Positions 1 to 5,101 of a stretch of 7,564 nucleotides of DNA are shown one piece after another. Numbering within the stretch: the first letter of the stretch is position 1; every line of letters starts with the position of its first letter. A model generated the notes under the pieces. That model saw only the letters and a list, made by a program, of their open reading frames with translations, ran no database searches and was not told the DNA's origin. The stretch is taken from the NCBI GenBank assembly GCA_023301205.1, contig JALZVC010000075.1:1-7564 (forward strand). Reading direction: 5' to 3'. The DNA is from Flavobacteriaceae bacterium. GTDB lineage: Bacteria; Bacteroidota; Bacteroidia; Flavobacteriales; Flavobacteriaceae. The translations under genes and the position numbers were made by a program.

Positions 1-167
1 TGCTGCAATCCGCGCTCAATAGAAGCTTTCTGTGCCTCAGTTAGCTCCTCAAAAGGATCTTCTATTTGTGACGCTTCAAGCATACTACCTATTCGCGCCA
101 ACAACTCCTCATCTTCCGTCTCCAAAATTGCCTTGGCATATTTTATTTTCTCTTCGTGCACATTCAT
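1..167 (-). CDS. Antitoxin-like small protein (N-terminal part; runs off the left edge)
   Basis: An open frame starts at ATG 167-165 and continues off the window, giving 55 complete codons beginning MNVHEEKIKYAKAILE. The visible part is charged and predicted helical: a helical N-terminus ending near residue 31, a short linker, then a segment ELTEAQKASIERGL (residues 41-54). From memory, this matches small Bacteroidota proteins annotated as type II toxin-antitoxin antitoxins, in which a short helix precedes a (D/E)xLxxxQKxxIxxGL segment and a RelE/ParE-type toxin gene often follows. The toxin, if present, would lie outside the window, so the assignment is an inference. The gene starts 35 nt after the GH3 stop codon on the same strand and may be cotranscribed with it. 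No clean promoter is visible in the gap. A stand-alone hypothetical protein is the alternative. Confidence 0.6.
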   Translation of the reverse strand, partial: MNVHEEKIKYAKAILETEDEELLARIGSMLEASQIEDPFEELTEAQKASIERGLQ

Positions 168-202
168 AAATCTTGTTTTTTTAAAGATAGCAAAATATTC
201 AT

Positions 203-1690
203 TTATTTTACATCCAACTTATCTGCAATTTTACGATCATTAGAAAGTCTAGGCACTTTGTTTTGCCCGCCCAATTTGCCTTGTGATTTCATGTATTTCT
301 GAAATGCGCCACGTTCAAGACTTTTTAACTTTAAAGGCTGTAGCACTTTTCCTTTTATCAAATCAAAATAATAGCTATTCTGAGTTTGCATTGACGAGTC
401 TATAAAGTCTGCCACAACTTGTAGATCTCTTGGCGGGTTTTCAAATTCTACCAACCATTGGTGATAGGGTAATCCATCTGTAACCGCTAACTGTGGGGCG
501 ACTGTAAATTCTGAAATACTAAAATCAAAAACGCCCATCGCTTCTTTCATCGCTTGCTCTACTTCTTTCCCTATTACATGCTCTCCAAATGCCGAAATAA
601 AATGCTTAATCCTTCCAGAAACTACCAATCGATAGGGTTTTACAGAGGTAAACATCACCGTGTCACCAATGTTATAACACCATAACCCAGCACTAGAAGA
701 AATAAGCAATACGTAATTAATCCCTATTTCTACTTCACCAATGGTTAATCGCTTTGGCGTTTCAGAAAAAAACTCGTCTGCTTTTACAAACTCATAAAAC
801 ATCCCACTATCTAATTGTAATAACAAGCCTTTCTCTTTTTGCGAATCTTGAAAAGCAAAAAACCCTTCACTTGCTGGAAACAACTCTATACTATCTACTT
901 TACGGCCTATTAGCGCTTCAAATTTTGCGCGATATGGCTCATAGTTAACTCCGCCATAGATAAACAGGTTAAAGTGCTGAAAAAGGTCTCCCACCTTTTT
1001 ATCTGTTGCCGTTTGCAAACGCTCAAAGTACATTTGCACCCAAGAAGGAATCCCGCTTATAACTGTCATATCTTCTCCCTTGGTTTCTTCTACAATGGCA
1101 TCCACTTTGGTTTCCCAGTCTTCTATACAATTAGTCGCTAAGCTAGGCATCCTGTTTTTCTGAAGATAGCTAGGCACATAATGCGCCACAATCCCAGAAA
1201 GCCTCCCTAAACCAATGCCGTTTTGCTCTGTCATCTCTGGGCTTCCTTGTAAAAAGATCATTTTTCCATCTACAAAATCTGCATTGCCCGTTTCATTAAT
1301 ATAACATAGAATCGCATTTCTAGCCGCCTTAATATGCGTAGGCATCGACTCTTTAGTCAACGGAATATACTTTGCGCCACTAGTAGTACCGCTGGTTTTG
1401 GCAAAATAAAGTGGCTTACCTGGCCATAAGACATCTTCTTTTCCTGCCACGACCTGATCTACATACGAGCGCAGTTGCTCATAATCCCTAATAGGAACCT
1501 GCTTTACAAAATCTGCGTGTGTGTTTATTTCTGAAAAGTGATGGTCTTGACCAAATTGTGTGTCTCCGGCAGATTTAAGCAATGATAAAAGGACCTTTTG
1601 TTGTGTCTCGACAGGGTTGTCCATCCATTTTTTCATTTTACGGACAACAATGCGGGCAAATATTTTAGCACCAAAAGATTTTATGGACAT
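203..1690 (-). CDS. GH3-family acyl-adenylating / amido synthetase-like protein
   Basis: This is a member of the GH3 family (first known from plant auxin-responsive genes), part of the ANL adenylating superfamily. Plant members activate a carboxylic acid with ATP and join it to an amino acid; the substrate of the bacterial homologues is not known to me. From ATG 1690 the protein has 495 residues, a normal length. Visible motifs are the ATP-binding loop SGTTSGAKYIPL (100-111), FPASEG (271-276, equivalent to YxxSEG), YNIGD (339-343), GEHVIGKEVE (369-378), and a C-terminal NKVPRLSN segment (477-484) that resembles the NQYKxPR motif of plant GH3 proteins and its conserved lysine. It has no signal peptide and is probably cytoplasmic. 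The frame is open to ATG 1756, but those 22 extra residues are partly encoded by a decayed intergenic repeat, so I chose 1690, where MSIKSFGAKIFA resembles family N-termini. It follows the small TM gene after a palindrome-rich gap of about 200 nt. I saw no clear promoter there. Confidence 0.9.
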   Translation of the reverse strand: MSIKSFGAKIFARIVVRKMKKWMDNPVETQQKVLLSLLKSAGDTQFGQDHHFSEINTHADFVKQVPIRDYEQLRSYVDQVVAGKEDVLWPGKPLYFAKTSGTTSGAKYIPLTKESMPTHIKAARNAILCYINETGNADFVDGKMIFLQGSPEMTEQNGIGLGRLSGIVAHYVPSYLQKNRMPSLATNCIEDWETKVDAIVEETKGEDMTVISGIPSWVQMYFERLQTATDKKVGDLFQHFNLFIYGGVNYEPYRAKFEALIGRKVDSIELFPASEGFFAFQDSQKEKGLLLQLDSGMFYEFVKADEFFSETPKRLTIGEVEIGINYVLLISSSAGLWCYNIGDTVMFTSVKPYRLVVSGRIKHFISAFGEHVIGKEVEQAMKEAMGVFDFSISEFTVAPQLAVTDGLPYHQWLVEFENPPRDLQVVADFIDSSMQTQNSYYFDLIKGKVLQPLKLKSLERGAFQKYMKSQGKLGGQNKVPRLSNDRKIADKLDVK

Positions 1691-1713
1691 TTTTAAATTT
1701 GTTTTTTTATTCT

Positions 1714-1732
1714 CAATGTCAGCCTGAGCGCA
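1714..1732. repeat. Decayed half copy of the TGAGCGCAGTC palindromic repeat
   Basis: The 19 bases caatgtcagcctgagcgca match the reverse complement of the right arm of the large inverted repeat (1871-1889) at 18 of 19 positions and its left arm (1811-1829) at 17 of 19. The partner arm and the TCGA core are missing, so this looks like an eroded remnant about 80 nt from the intact copy. It lies inside the 22-codon upstream extension of the GH3 frame, which is why that extension is judged non-native. Confidence 0.75.
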
Positions 1733-1810
1733 TTTAAAGACAATGGGATAGCGCATTATTTAATATTTCACCATCTAATTTATACAATTAAACTCAACCA
1801 ACAGAAATGG

Positions 1811-1889
1811 CAATGTCAGATTGAGCGCAGTCGAAATCCTTATAATGTAGGAGTTTATAATGTCTTCGACTGCGCTCAGACTGACATTG
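1811..1889. repeat. Large inverted repeat with 25-bp arms (dispersed palindromic element)
   Basis: The left arm (1811-1835, caatgtcagattgagcgcagtcgaa) and right arm (1865-1889) are reverse complements at 23 of 25 positions, with a 29-nt loop. Weaker pairing continues a few bases outward. The loop holds a 9-bp direct repeat, ttataatgt, at 1840-1848 and 1855-1863. The right arm ends directly against the stop codon (1890-1892) of the upstream small membrane-protein gene, so RNA from that gene would end in a long hairpin. There is no T-run, so it is not a typical intrinsic terminator, but it could slow polymerase or protect the 3' end. Related copies at 1714-1732 and 6133-6163 show it is a dispersed family. 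I recall similar TTCGACTGCGCTCA palindromes between genes in other flavobacteria, but that is memory and was not searched. Confidence 0.9.
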
Positions 1890-2315
1890 TTATTCTTCTA
1901 AGAATTCAATATCGACAAAATATACTTCCGGTTCTTCATCACTAAAAATATAAACGTCTATATAATCTCGCATTCTAACTTTAAACTTACATAAAGTATG
2001 GTCCAAAAGAACGTCCTTTACAAATTTTTGTTTTTGCCCATTGGTTAGGGTTGCTTCAAAAACTAATCGAGTTCGTTTTTTAATTACTTTTATGTGTTTA
2101 TATCTTTCAGAATTTGGCTTTTCTGGGGTAAGAGTATCAAATTTAATTATCTGAATATCTGAAGTATTAATCTTTAGAAGTTTCCAGTTTTTTTTAATCT
2201 CTTCAACACCTTCTTTTTGGCCTATTTCTAGTTCTCTATCAAGCCTATTCGACCTAAAATTCAAAATTGAAATTATCAAAAACAGTATCATAATTACTAC
2301 AAATCCTATTATCAT
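1890..2315 (-). CDS. Small single-TM protein of unknown function
   Basis: This 141-residue protein is not recognised. Residues 2-20 (MIIGFVVIMILFLIISIL) form one strongly hydrophobic helix, followed directly by arginine-rich RSNRLDRE. By the positive-inside rule the remaining ~115 residues should face the cytoplasm; that is an inference. The soluble part is rich in lysine, glutamate and isoleucine. Its pattern suggests mixed alpha/beta structure, with strand-like stretches such as TRLVFEATLT, YIDVYIFSD and VYFVDIEFLEE. It has one cysteine (in HTLCKFK) and no catalytic motif I can name. The start codon lies 21 nt after the stop of the M23 peptidase gene on the same strand, so the two are probably one transcript and this gene may use the M23 promoter. 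The gene looks more AT-rich than its neighbour. A large palindrome abuts its stop codon. Confidence 0.75.
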   Translation of the reverse strand: MIIGFVVIMILFLIISILNFRSNRLDRELEIGQKEGVEEIKKNWKLLKINTSDIQIIKFDTLTPEKPNSERYKHIKVIKKRTRLVFEATLTNGQKQKFVKDVLLDHTLCKFKVRMRDYIDVYIFSDEEPEVYFVDIEFLEE

Positions 2316-2336
2316 AGTAGTATTAATATTGTCATT

Positions 2337-3203
2337 TTACTCAAAATCAATAAAATTAGTAGGATCCATAGGTACGCCATCCATCCATAACTCAAAATGT
2401 AAGTGTGGCCCCGTACTTAGTTCTCCTGTATTTCCTGCAATAGCAATTACTTCACCTGCCTTTACTAGATCTCCTTGCCCTTTTAATAAAGACGCATTAT
2501 GCTTGTAAGCACTTATAAAATTGTTTGCATGTTTTAATATGATTACGTAGCCCGTATCTGCGGTCCATTCTGCAAAGATAACCGTGCCACCTGTTGCGGC
2601 TTTAATAGGCGCATCCTTTACCGTTACCACATCTACCGCATAATGTTTTTCTTCGGGTTTAAAACCTTCAGAAATGGTTCCTTTAACAGGTGTAGAGAAG
2701 GCTATGTTTGCTAGAGAGGCGTCTATTAAGGGGTTGTATTTGTCTTCTTGGTCTACGCGATCTCTTAGTGCCAAATCTCTTTGAGATGCGTTTAAATTAA
2801 CATCTTCCGCTTCTAGTTTAGCCGCTGCCACAATGCTGTCTTTGTTAAAAACGACCGTTTTAACATCGCCCGATAATACTTTTCTAATAGATGCAATGTA
2901 TTGCTCGTTTACCGTAAGTTCTTGATTGAGGGAATCTACTGCAAACTGTAATGACGCGGCTTGCTTTTTTAAAGACGTAGAAGAGTACCCCGGAATGTAT
3001 TCTCGTAAGGGCGTAAACGCAATAAAAAGCGTCGTGACCCCAATTAAAAATAATGCTGTTAATATGCTAAAAACAAAAACGTTGAGCCTGTTTAGCTTAA
3101 AAGAAAAGCGCTCTTCAAAGGTGTTTTCATTGAGCACTACTAGCCTATAGGTGTGCAGTAGCTTCTTTTTAAATTTTTTTCCTCTTTTTTCTTTTTCTGC
3201 CAT
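2337..3203 (-). CDS. Membrane-anchored M23-family metallopeptidase (LytM-type)
   Basis: This is a zinc-dependent peptidoglycan peptidase-like protein of 288 residues from ATG 3203. In order it has a very basic cytoplasmic N-terminus (MAEKEKRGKKFKKKLL), a beta-rich linker, one TM helix at about 41-63, a probable coiled coil at about 76-110, and a C-terminal M23 domain at about 170-285. The zinc and catalytic residues appear intact: H187 and D191 (HYAVD), H235, and the HLH pair H267 and H269 in GPHLHFELW. Members of this family cut cross-bridges in the wall or act as scaffolds; I infer a periplasmic wall hydrolase or division/elongation factor, and the intact ligands favour real hydrolase activity. 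An upstream ATG at 3218 adds MYRRP and cannot be excluded, but MAEKEK fits the family better. The gene diverges from tatA with its own TATATTTG box, and the small TM gene follows after 21 nt. Confidence 0.92.
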   Translation of the reverse strand: MAEKEKRGKKFKKKLLHTYRLVVLNENTFEERFSFKLNRLNVFVFSILTALFLIGVTTLFIAFTPLREYIPGYSSTSLKKQAASLQFAVDSLNQELTVNEQYIASIRKVLSGDVKTVVFNKDSIVAAAKLEAEDVNLNASQRDLALRDRVDQEDKYNPLIDASLANIAFSTPVKGTISEGFKPEEKHYAVDVVTVKDAPIKAATGGTVIFAEWTADTGYVIILKHANNFISAYKHNASLLKGQGDLVKAGEVIAIAGNTGELSTGPHLHFELWMDGVPMDPTNFIDFE

Positions 3204-3238
3204 AGGTCGTCTGTACAATGACTGTCGTCTTTGTTACA

Positions 3239-3246
3239 CAAATATA
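3239..3246 (-). promoter_or_regulatory. Bacteroidota -7 promoter element for the M23 gene
   Basis: Read on the minus strand this is TATATTTG, an exact match to the TAnnTTTG consensus of Bacteroidota primary sigma factor promoters. Transcription would start near 3232, giving a leader of about 30 nt to ATG 3203 or about 15 nt to ATG 3218. No good TTG element lies at the usual 18-21 nt upstream; the nearest TTG is at about 14 nt. It is back to back with the tatA promoter. Confidence 0.55.
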
Positions 3247-3286
3247 ATGCAATATCTGCTCAATGGTTAAACTCATTCTTAAAACG

Positions 3287-3315
3287 TTGTATATCCCATT
3301 TTCTTATTACCTTTG
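3287..3315 (+). promoter_or_regulatory. Bacteroidota promoter for tatA (TTG-N18-TACCTTTG)
   Basis: TACCTTTG at 3308-3315 matches TAnnTTTG exactly, and TTG at 3287-3289 lies 18 nt upstream, within the usual spacing for the -33 element. The predicted start point is about 3322, some 12 nt before ATG 3334. The element overlaps the upstream in-frame ATG at 3313, so that codon cannot be in the mRNA and tatA must start at 3334 if this is the promoter. Confidence 0.7.
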
Positions 3316-3333
3316 TGTCATAATTATACTATT

Positions 3334-3519
3334 ATGACAGCATTATTTATACCCTTAGCAATTCCAGGACCAGCTTCAATAATATTAATTGTGGTGGCTA
3401 TTTTATTACTTTTTGGAGGTAAAAAAATACCCGAATTAATGCGCGGCCTCGGTAGCGGAATAAAAGAATTTAAAGACGCCTCAAAAGACGAGGAAGAAGA
3501 AGAAAAGAAAATAGACTAA
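3334..3519 (+). CDS. tatA: Twin-arginine translocase subunit TatA/TatE
   Basis: This is the pore-forming small subunit of the Tat system, which carries folded proteins across the cytoplasmic membrane. The protein has 61 residues from ATG 3334. It shows the family plan: a short N-terminus, a hydrophobic helix at about 13-27 ([14 protein letters not shown]), the FGGKKIPEL hinge at 27-35, an amphipathic helix ([14 protein letters not shown], 36-49), and a highly acidic tail with five consecutive glutamates. An in-frame ATG at 3313 would add MCHNYTI, but it overlaps the promoter -7 box and was rejected. It is a single-gene unit on the plus strand, divergent from the M23 gene and closed by the terminator at 3546-3587. 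No tatC is in the window; in Bacteroidota it is often elsewhere. TatA and TatE/TatB types cannot be told apart by sequence alone here, but the FGGKKIPEL hinge favours TatA. Confidence 0.93.
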   Translation: MTALFIPLAIPGPASIILIVVAILLLFGGKKIPELMRGLGSGIKEFKDASKDEEEEEKKID

Positions 3520-3545
3520 GTTATTTTTCACTTCGGAAACGTTAT

Positions 3546-3587
3546 AAAAAAGACCCAATAGCCACTAGTGCTTATTGGGTCTTTTTT
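3546..3587. terminator. Bidirectional intrinsic terminator between tatA and the DUF2490 gene
   Basis: A perfect 15-bp stem (aaaaaagacccaata at 3546-3560 with its reverse complement at 3573-3587) can be extended by GC/GC with one bulged T, around the loop cactagt. The A-run and T-run flank both sides, so it should work for both converging transcripts. The TAA stop (3574-3572) and last codons (K-K-T-Q) of the minus-strand DUF2490 gene lie inside the stem. Confidence 0.93.
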
Positions 3588-4315
3588 ATTTTTGCTCTTT
3601 TAAAACTAGGATACCAAGTAAGATCAATAAAAATGAAGGTGAGCAAATCTTTATTTGGATTTCTAGTAGAAATTTTTGCTTCGGGACCAATTTCAAAACG
3701 GCCTATATTTTTTGTTTTGTAGCCTAGGCCCAAATAAAACTCAGACAAATTATTAAACGAGTTGCGTCGTCGTCTTGTAGGTTGTACAAAATAACTACTC
3801 ACAGAGTTTAAATAAAACTCACCTGCATCAAGATGTTTCCCTTGTAACGGGATATCCAACCCTAAGGAATAAGACAATCTGGTAATAGGGTCAAATCGAT
3901 TAGAATTTACTCGCTCAATAAATCGTTCTTCAAACCTAAGGTGATGCCGTAGCCTTAAACTCCCAAAATGTTGAAATTGTACAAACTGCGAAATAAAACG
4001 ATGTTCATTTCTATGCTCCGTTTCAAAAGGATCAATAATTCTAAACAAATAGCCCGCTGTAATTACGCTATTTAGTTTCAATTTATAAGACACTCCACCT
4101 ACAAACGTTACGTTTATAACTTTTGCGGGGAAATCAAAACGATCATCAGCGACATCCATCTCACTAAACGCCGTGAAGTTTAGACTAAAATGGTCGTTTA
4201 AGGGTTTTAAATAGTTGATTCGTGGTATAAAACCAAGTTGGGAAATATCTTGTGCAAAAACACTAATAACACCTCCTAATAAGATGATATAGAACACAAT
4301 GTTTTTTAGCGTCAT
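3572..4315 (-). CDS. DUF2490-family outer-membrane beta-barrel protein
   Basis: This 247-residue protein begins with a typical signal peptide (hydrophobic 6-19, VFA cleavage site near residue 21). The mature part alternates short hydrophobic and polar stretches ending in aromatic residues, as in outer-membrane strands: LSYSLGLDI, EFYLGLGYK, FIFIDLTWYPSF. The HR...RLRHHLRFEERF region (about 105-132) resembles the arginine/glutamate-rich conserved core I associate with DUF2490. Its function is unknown; a role as a small outer-membrane protein is inferred from structure only. The start lies 3 nt after the stop of the PepSY-like gene, a spacing that strongly suggests one operon and possibly translational coupling. 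The last codons are inside the shared terminator hairpin. Repeated arginines (TRRRRNS, about 180-186) probably form an outer loop. Confidence 0.8.
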   Translation of the reverse strand: MTLKNIVFYIILLGGVISVFAQDISQLGFIPRINYLKPLNDHFSLNFTAFSEMDVADDRFDFPAKVINVTFVGGVSYKLKLNSVITAGYLFRIIDPFETEHRNEHRFISQFVQFQHFGSLRLRHHLRFEERFIERVNSNRFDPITRLSYSLGLDIPLQGKHLDAGEFYLNSVSSYFVQPTRRRRNSFNNLSEFYLGLGYKTKNIGRFEIGPEAKISTRNPNKDLLTFIFIDLTWYPSFKRAKIKKTQ

Positions 4316-4318
4316 AAT

Positions 4319-4834
4319 TTAATTAAAAATTAAATCTATAGGTTTTTGACGAGCTTCTTTAAAATCAATAAATGTTCCGTCATTTTCAAACCTAAATTTA
4401 TAGTTCTTTTTATTGGCTGTTACGTCTAACTCATAGATGTTTTGATCTTCCAACTCTTGATATCTGCAACCTTTAACCTCATAACTTGAAAATTTATCCT
4501 TCAAATAGGACTTAATTAGGACTCTAATATCTTCTGCGACATCAAGGTAATGTACTTTATTGTGTTCCCCTATAAATTCGCCATTTTCTCTAAAAACCAA
4601 GGTAACTTGGTCTTCATTTAATTTTATTTTAGCCTCATAAAATATAGCATCTTTCTCTGTGGTTAACTTATAATATTTTACAGTACTTTCTTTGTAGTTT
4701 TTTTCAACATAAACTACAATCTTCTCTGAGATTTTATTTTTATTAACCCTTTTCTCACTTGCCTGAAATTGCGCATAGGCAACGTGACCAAAAAATAAAT
4801 TTAATAAAACTAAAAACAATAACGGTTTCTTCAT
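4319..4834 (-). CDS. Secreted protein with two PepSY-like repeats
   Basis: From ATG 4834 the product has 171 residues with a clear signal peptide, MKKPLLFLVLLNLFFG and a cleavage site after AYA (residue 21). A longer frame begins at GTG 4891 but would bury the signal peptide behind 19 residues, so I reject it. The mature part is an internal duplication: residues about 38-88 and 103-156 each consist of a helix (IVVYVEKNYKES; IRVLIKSYLKDKF), a central strand pair, and an ending of the form hydrophobic-F-x-E/R-N-G/D-G-x-F-I (VFRENGEFI; FRFENDGTFI). This layout resembles the PepSY-like / beta-lactamase-inhibitor-protein-like folds (PF11396 type) common in secreted Bacteroidota proteins. Its activity is unknown, and a periplasmic binding or inhibitor role is only an inference. 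It lies directly upstream of the DUF2490 barrel gene with a 3-nt gap. The region is distinctly AT-rich. Confidence 0.75.
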   Translation of the reverse strand: MKKPLLFLVLLNLFFGHVAYAQFQASEKRVNKNKISEKIVVYVEKNYKESTVKYYKLTTEKDAIFYEAKIKLNEDQVTLVFRENGEFIGEHNKVHYLDVAEDIRVLIKSYLKDKFSSYEVKGCRYQELEDQNIYELDVTANKKNYKFRFENDGTFIDFKEARQKPIDLIFN

Positions 4835-4951
4835 TTCAACCAAAATTAGGATAAATGCTTGTTTTAAAACATCAATTAAAATAGTATGCACATTAATCTA
4901 AACGATAAGAATTTGTGCTTAACTTAAGTAAACAATATATAAAAGTTTTGT

Positions 4952-4964
4952 TTGGCTAAGCCAA
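4952..4964. promoter_or_regulatory. Candidate operator palindrome TTGGCTAAGCCAA
   Basis: Perfect 6-bp arms (TTGGCT / AGCCAA) flank one central base. It lies about 120 nt upstream of the PepSY-like start codon, followed on the minus strand by AT-rich sequence. The size and symmetry suit a dimeric regulator, but no second copy is present in the window and no regulator is known, so this is suggestive only. Confidence 0.3.
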
Positions 4965-5004
4965 GTGACAATGTGTATTCTCACTATAGAAATTAGTATG
5001 ATTG

Positions 5005-5054
5005 TGTGATTTTAATAAGAAGCTTTGTCCATCACAATTATGAACTAAGCTTCT
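5005..5054. repeat. Two interleaved inverted repeats downstream of the lipoprotein gene
   Basis: AGAAGCTT (5018-5025) pairs perfectly with AAGCTTCT (5047-5054), and TGTGAT (5005-5010) with ATCACA (5031-5036). The pairs interlock in order A-B-A'-B', so they could form either alternative hairpins or an H-type pseudoknot. The 8-bp pair starts 48 nt after the DUF4837 stop codon and might act at the transcript's 3' end, but it lacks a T-run. The 6-bp pair alone could easily be chance. Confidence 0.35.
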
Positions 5055-5068
5055 AAAAGTATCATTCT

Positions 5069-5086
5069 TGCCTATCGGCAGTCAGG
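5069..5086. repeat. Short GC-rich palindrome, possible remnant of a second repeat type
   Basis: TGCC-TATC-GGCA (5069-5080) followed by GTCAGG stands out as GC-rich in AT-rich surroundings, 16 nt past the DUF4837 stop. I recall CCTGCC...GGCAGG palindromes in flavobacterial intergenic DNA, and this would be a degraded form. With a 4-bp stem and one copy here, the evidence is thin. Confidence 0.3.
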
Positions 5087-5101
5087 TGCGAAGTTACAAA
5101 A

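Larger units (their letters stand above)
4835..5101. other. Intergenic region upstream of the PepSY-like/DUF2490 operon
   Basis: These 267 nt separate the DUF4837 stop codon from the PepSY-like start. They hold no credible gene. Visible structure is the palindrome at 4952-4964, two interleaved inverted repeats at 5005-5054, and a short TGCC-TATC-GGCA hairpin at 5069-5080. The operon promoter should lie here, but I could not place a full TTG / TAnnTTTG pair; TAATTTTG (minus strand, 4848-4841) is only 6 nt from the start codon. Confidence 0.6.

Noticed and set aside
754..948. Plus-strand short frame opposite GH3, with similar short frames at 2926-3150, 6575-6760 and 6786-6983, and a minus-strand frame at 6794-6988
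   Set aside because: Each lies fully inside a strongly supported gene in another frame and shows no independent coding signal.
1811..1889. Large palindrome as an intrinsic terminator
   Set aside because: The stem is long, but neither side has a T-run, and related copies elsewhere identify it as a repeat first; a role at the RNA 3' end remains possible.
2312..2335. Seven-codon frame MTILILL whose TGA overlaps the ATG of the small TM gene
   Set aside because: ATGA overlap suggests coupling, but a frame this short is expected by chance and no attenuator structure accompanies it.
4841..4848. TAATTTTG (minus strand) as the -7 box of the PepSY-like gene
   Set aside because: It matches the consensus but ends 6 nt before the start codon, leaving essentially no leader; it would only work for a leaderless mRNA.
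4835..4891. GTG-initiated 19-residue extension of the PepSY-like protein
   Set aside because: It would place a classic MKK signal peptide internally; the ATG at 4834 gives a normal exported protein.
5005..5036. TGTGAT / ATCACA as a CRP-type binding site
   Set aside because: The half-sites are 20 nt apart, far from the 6-nt CRP spacing.
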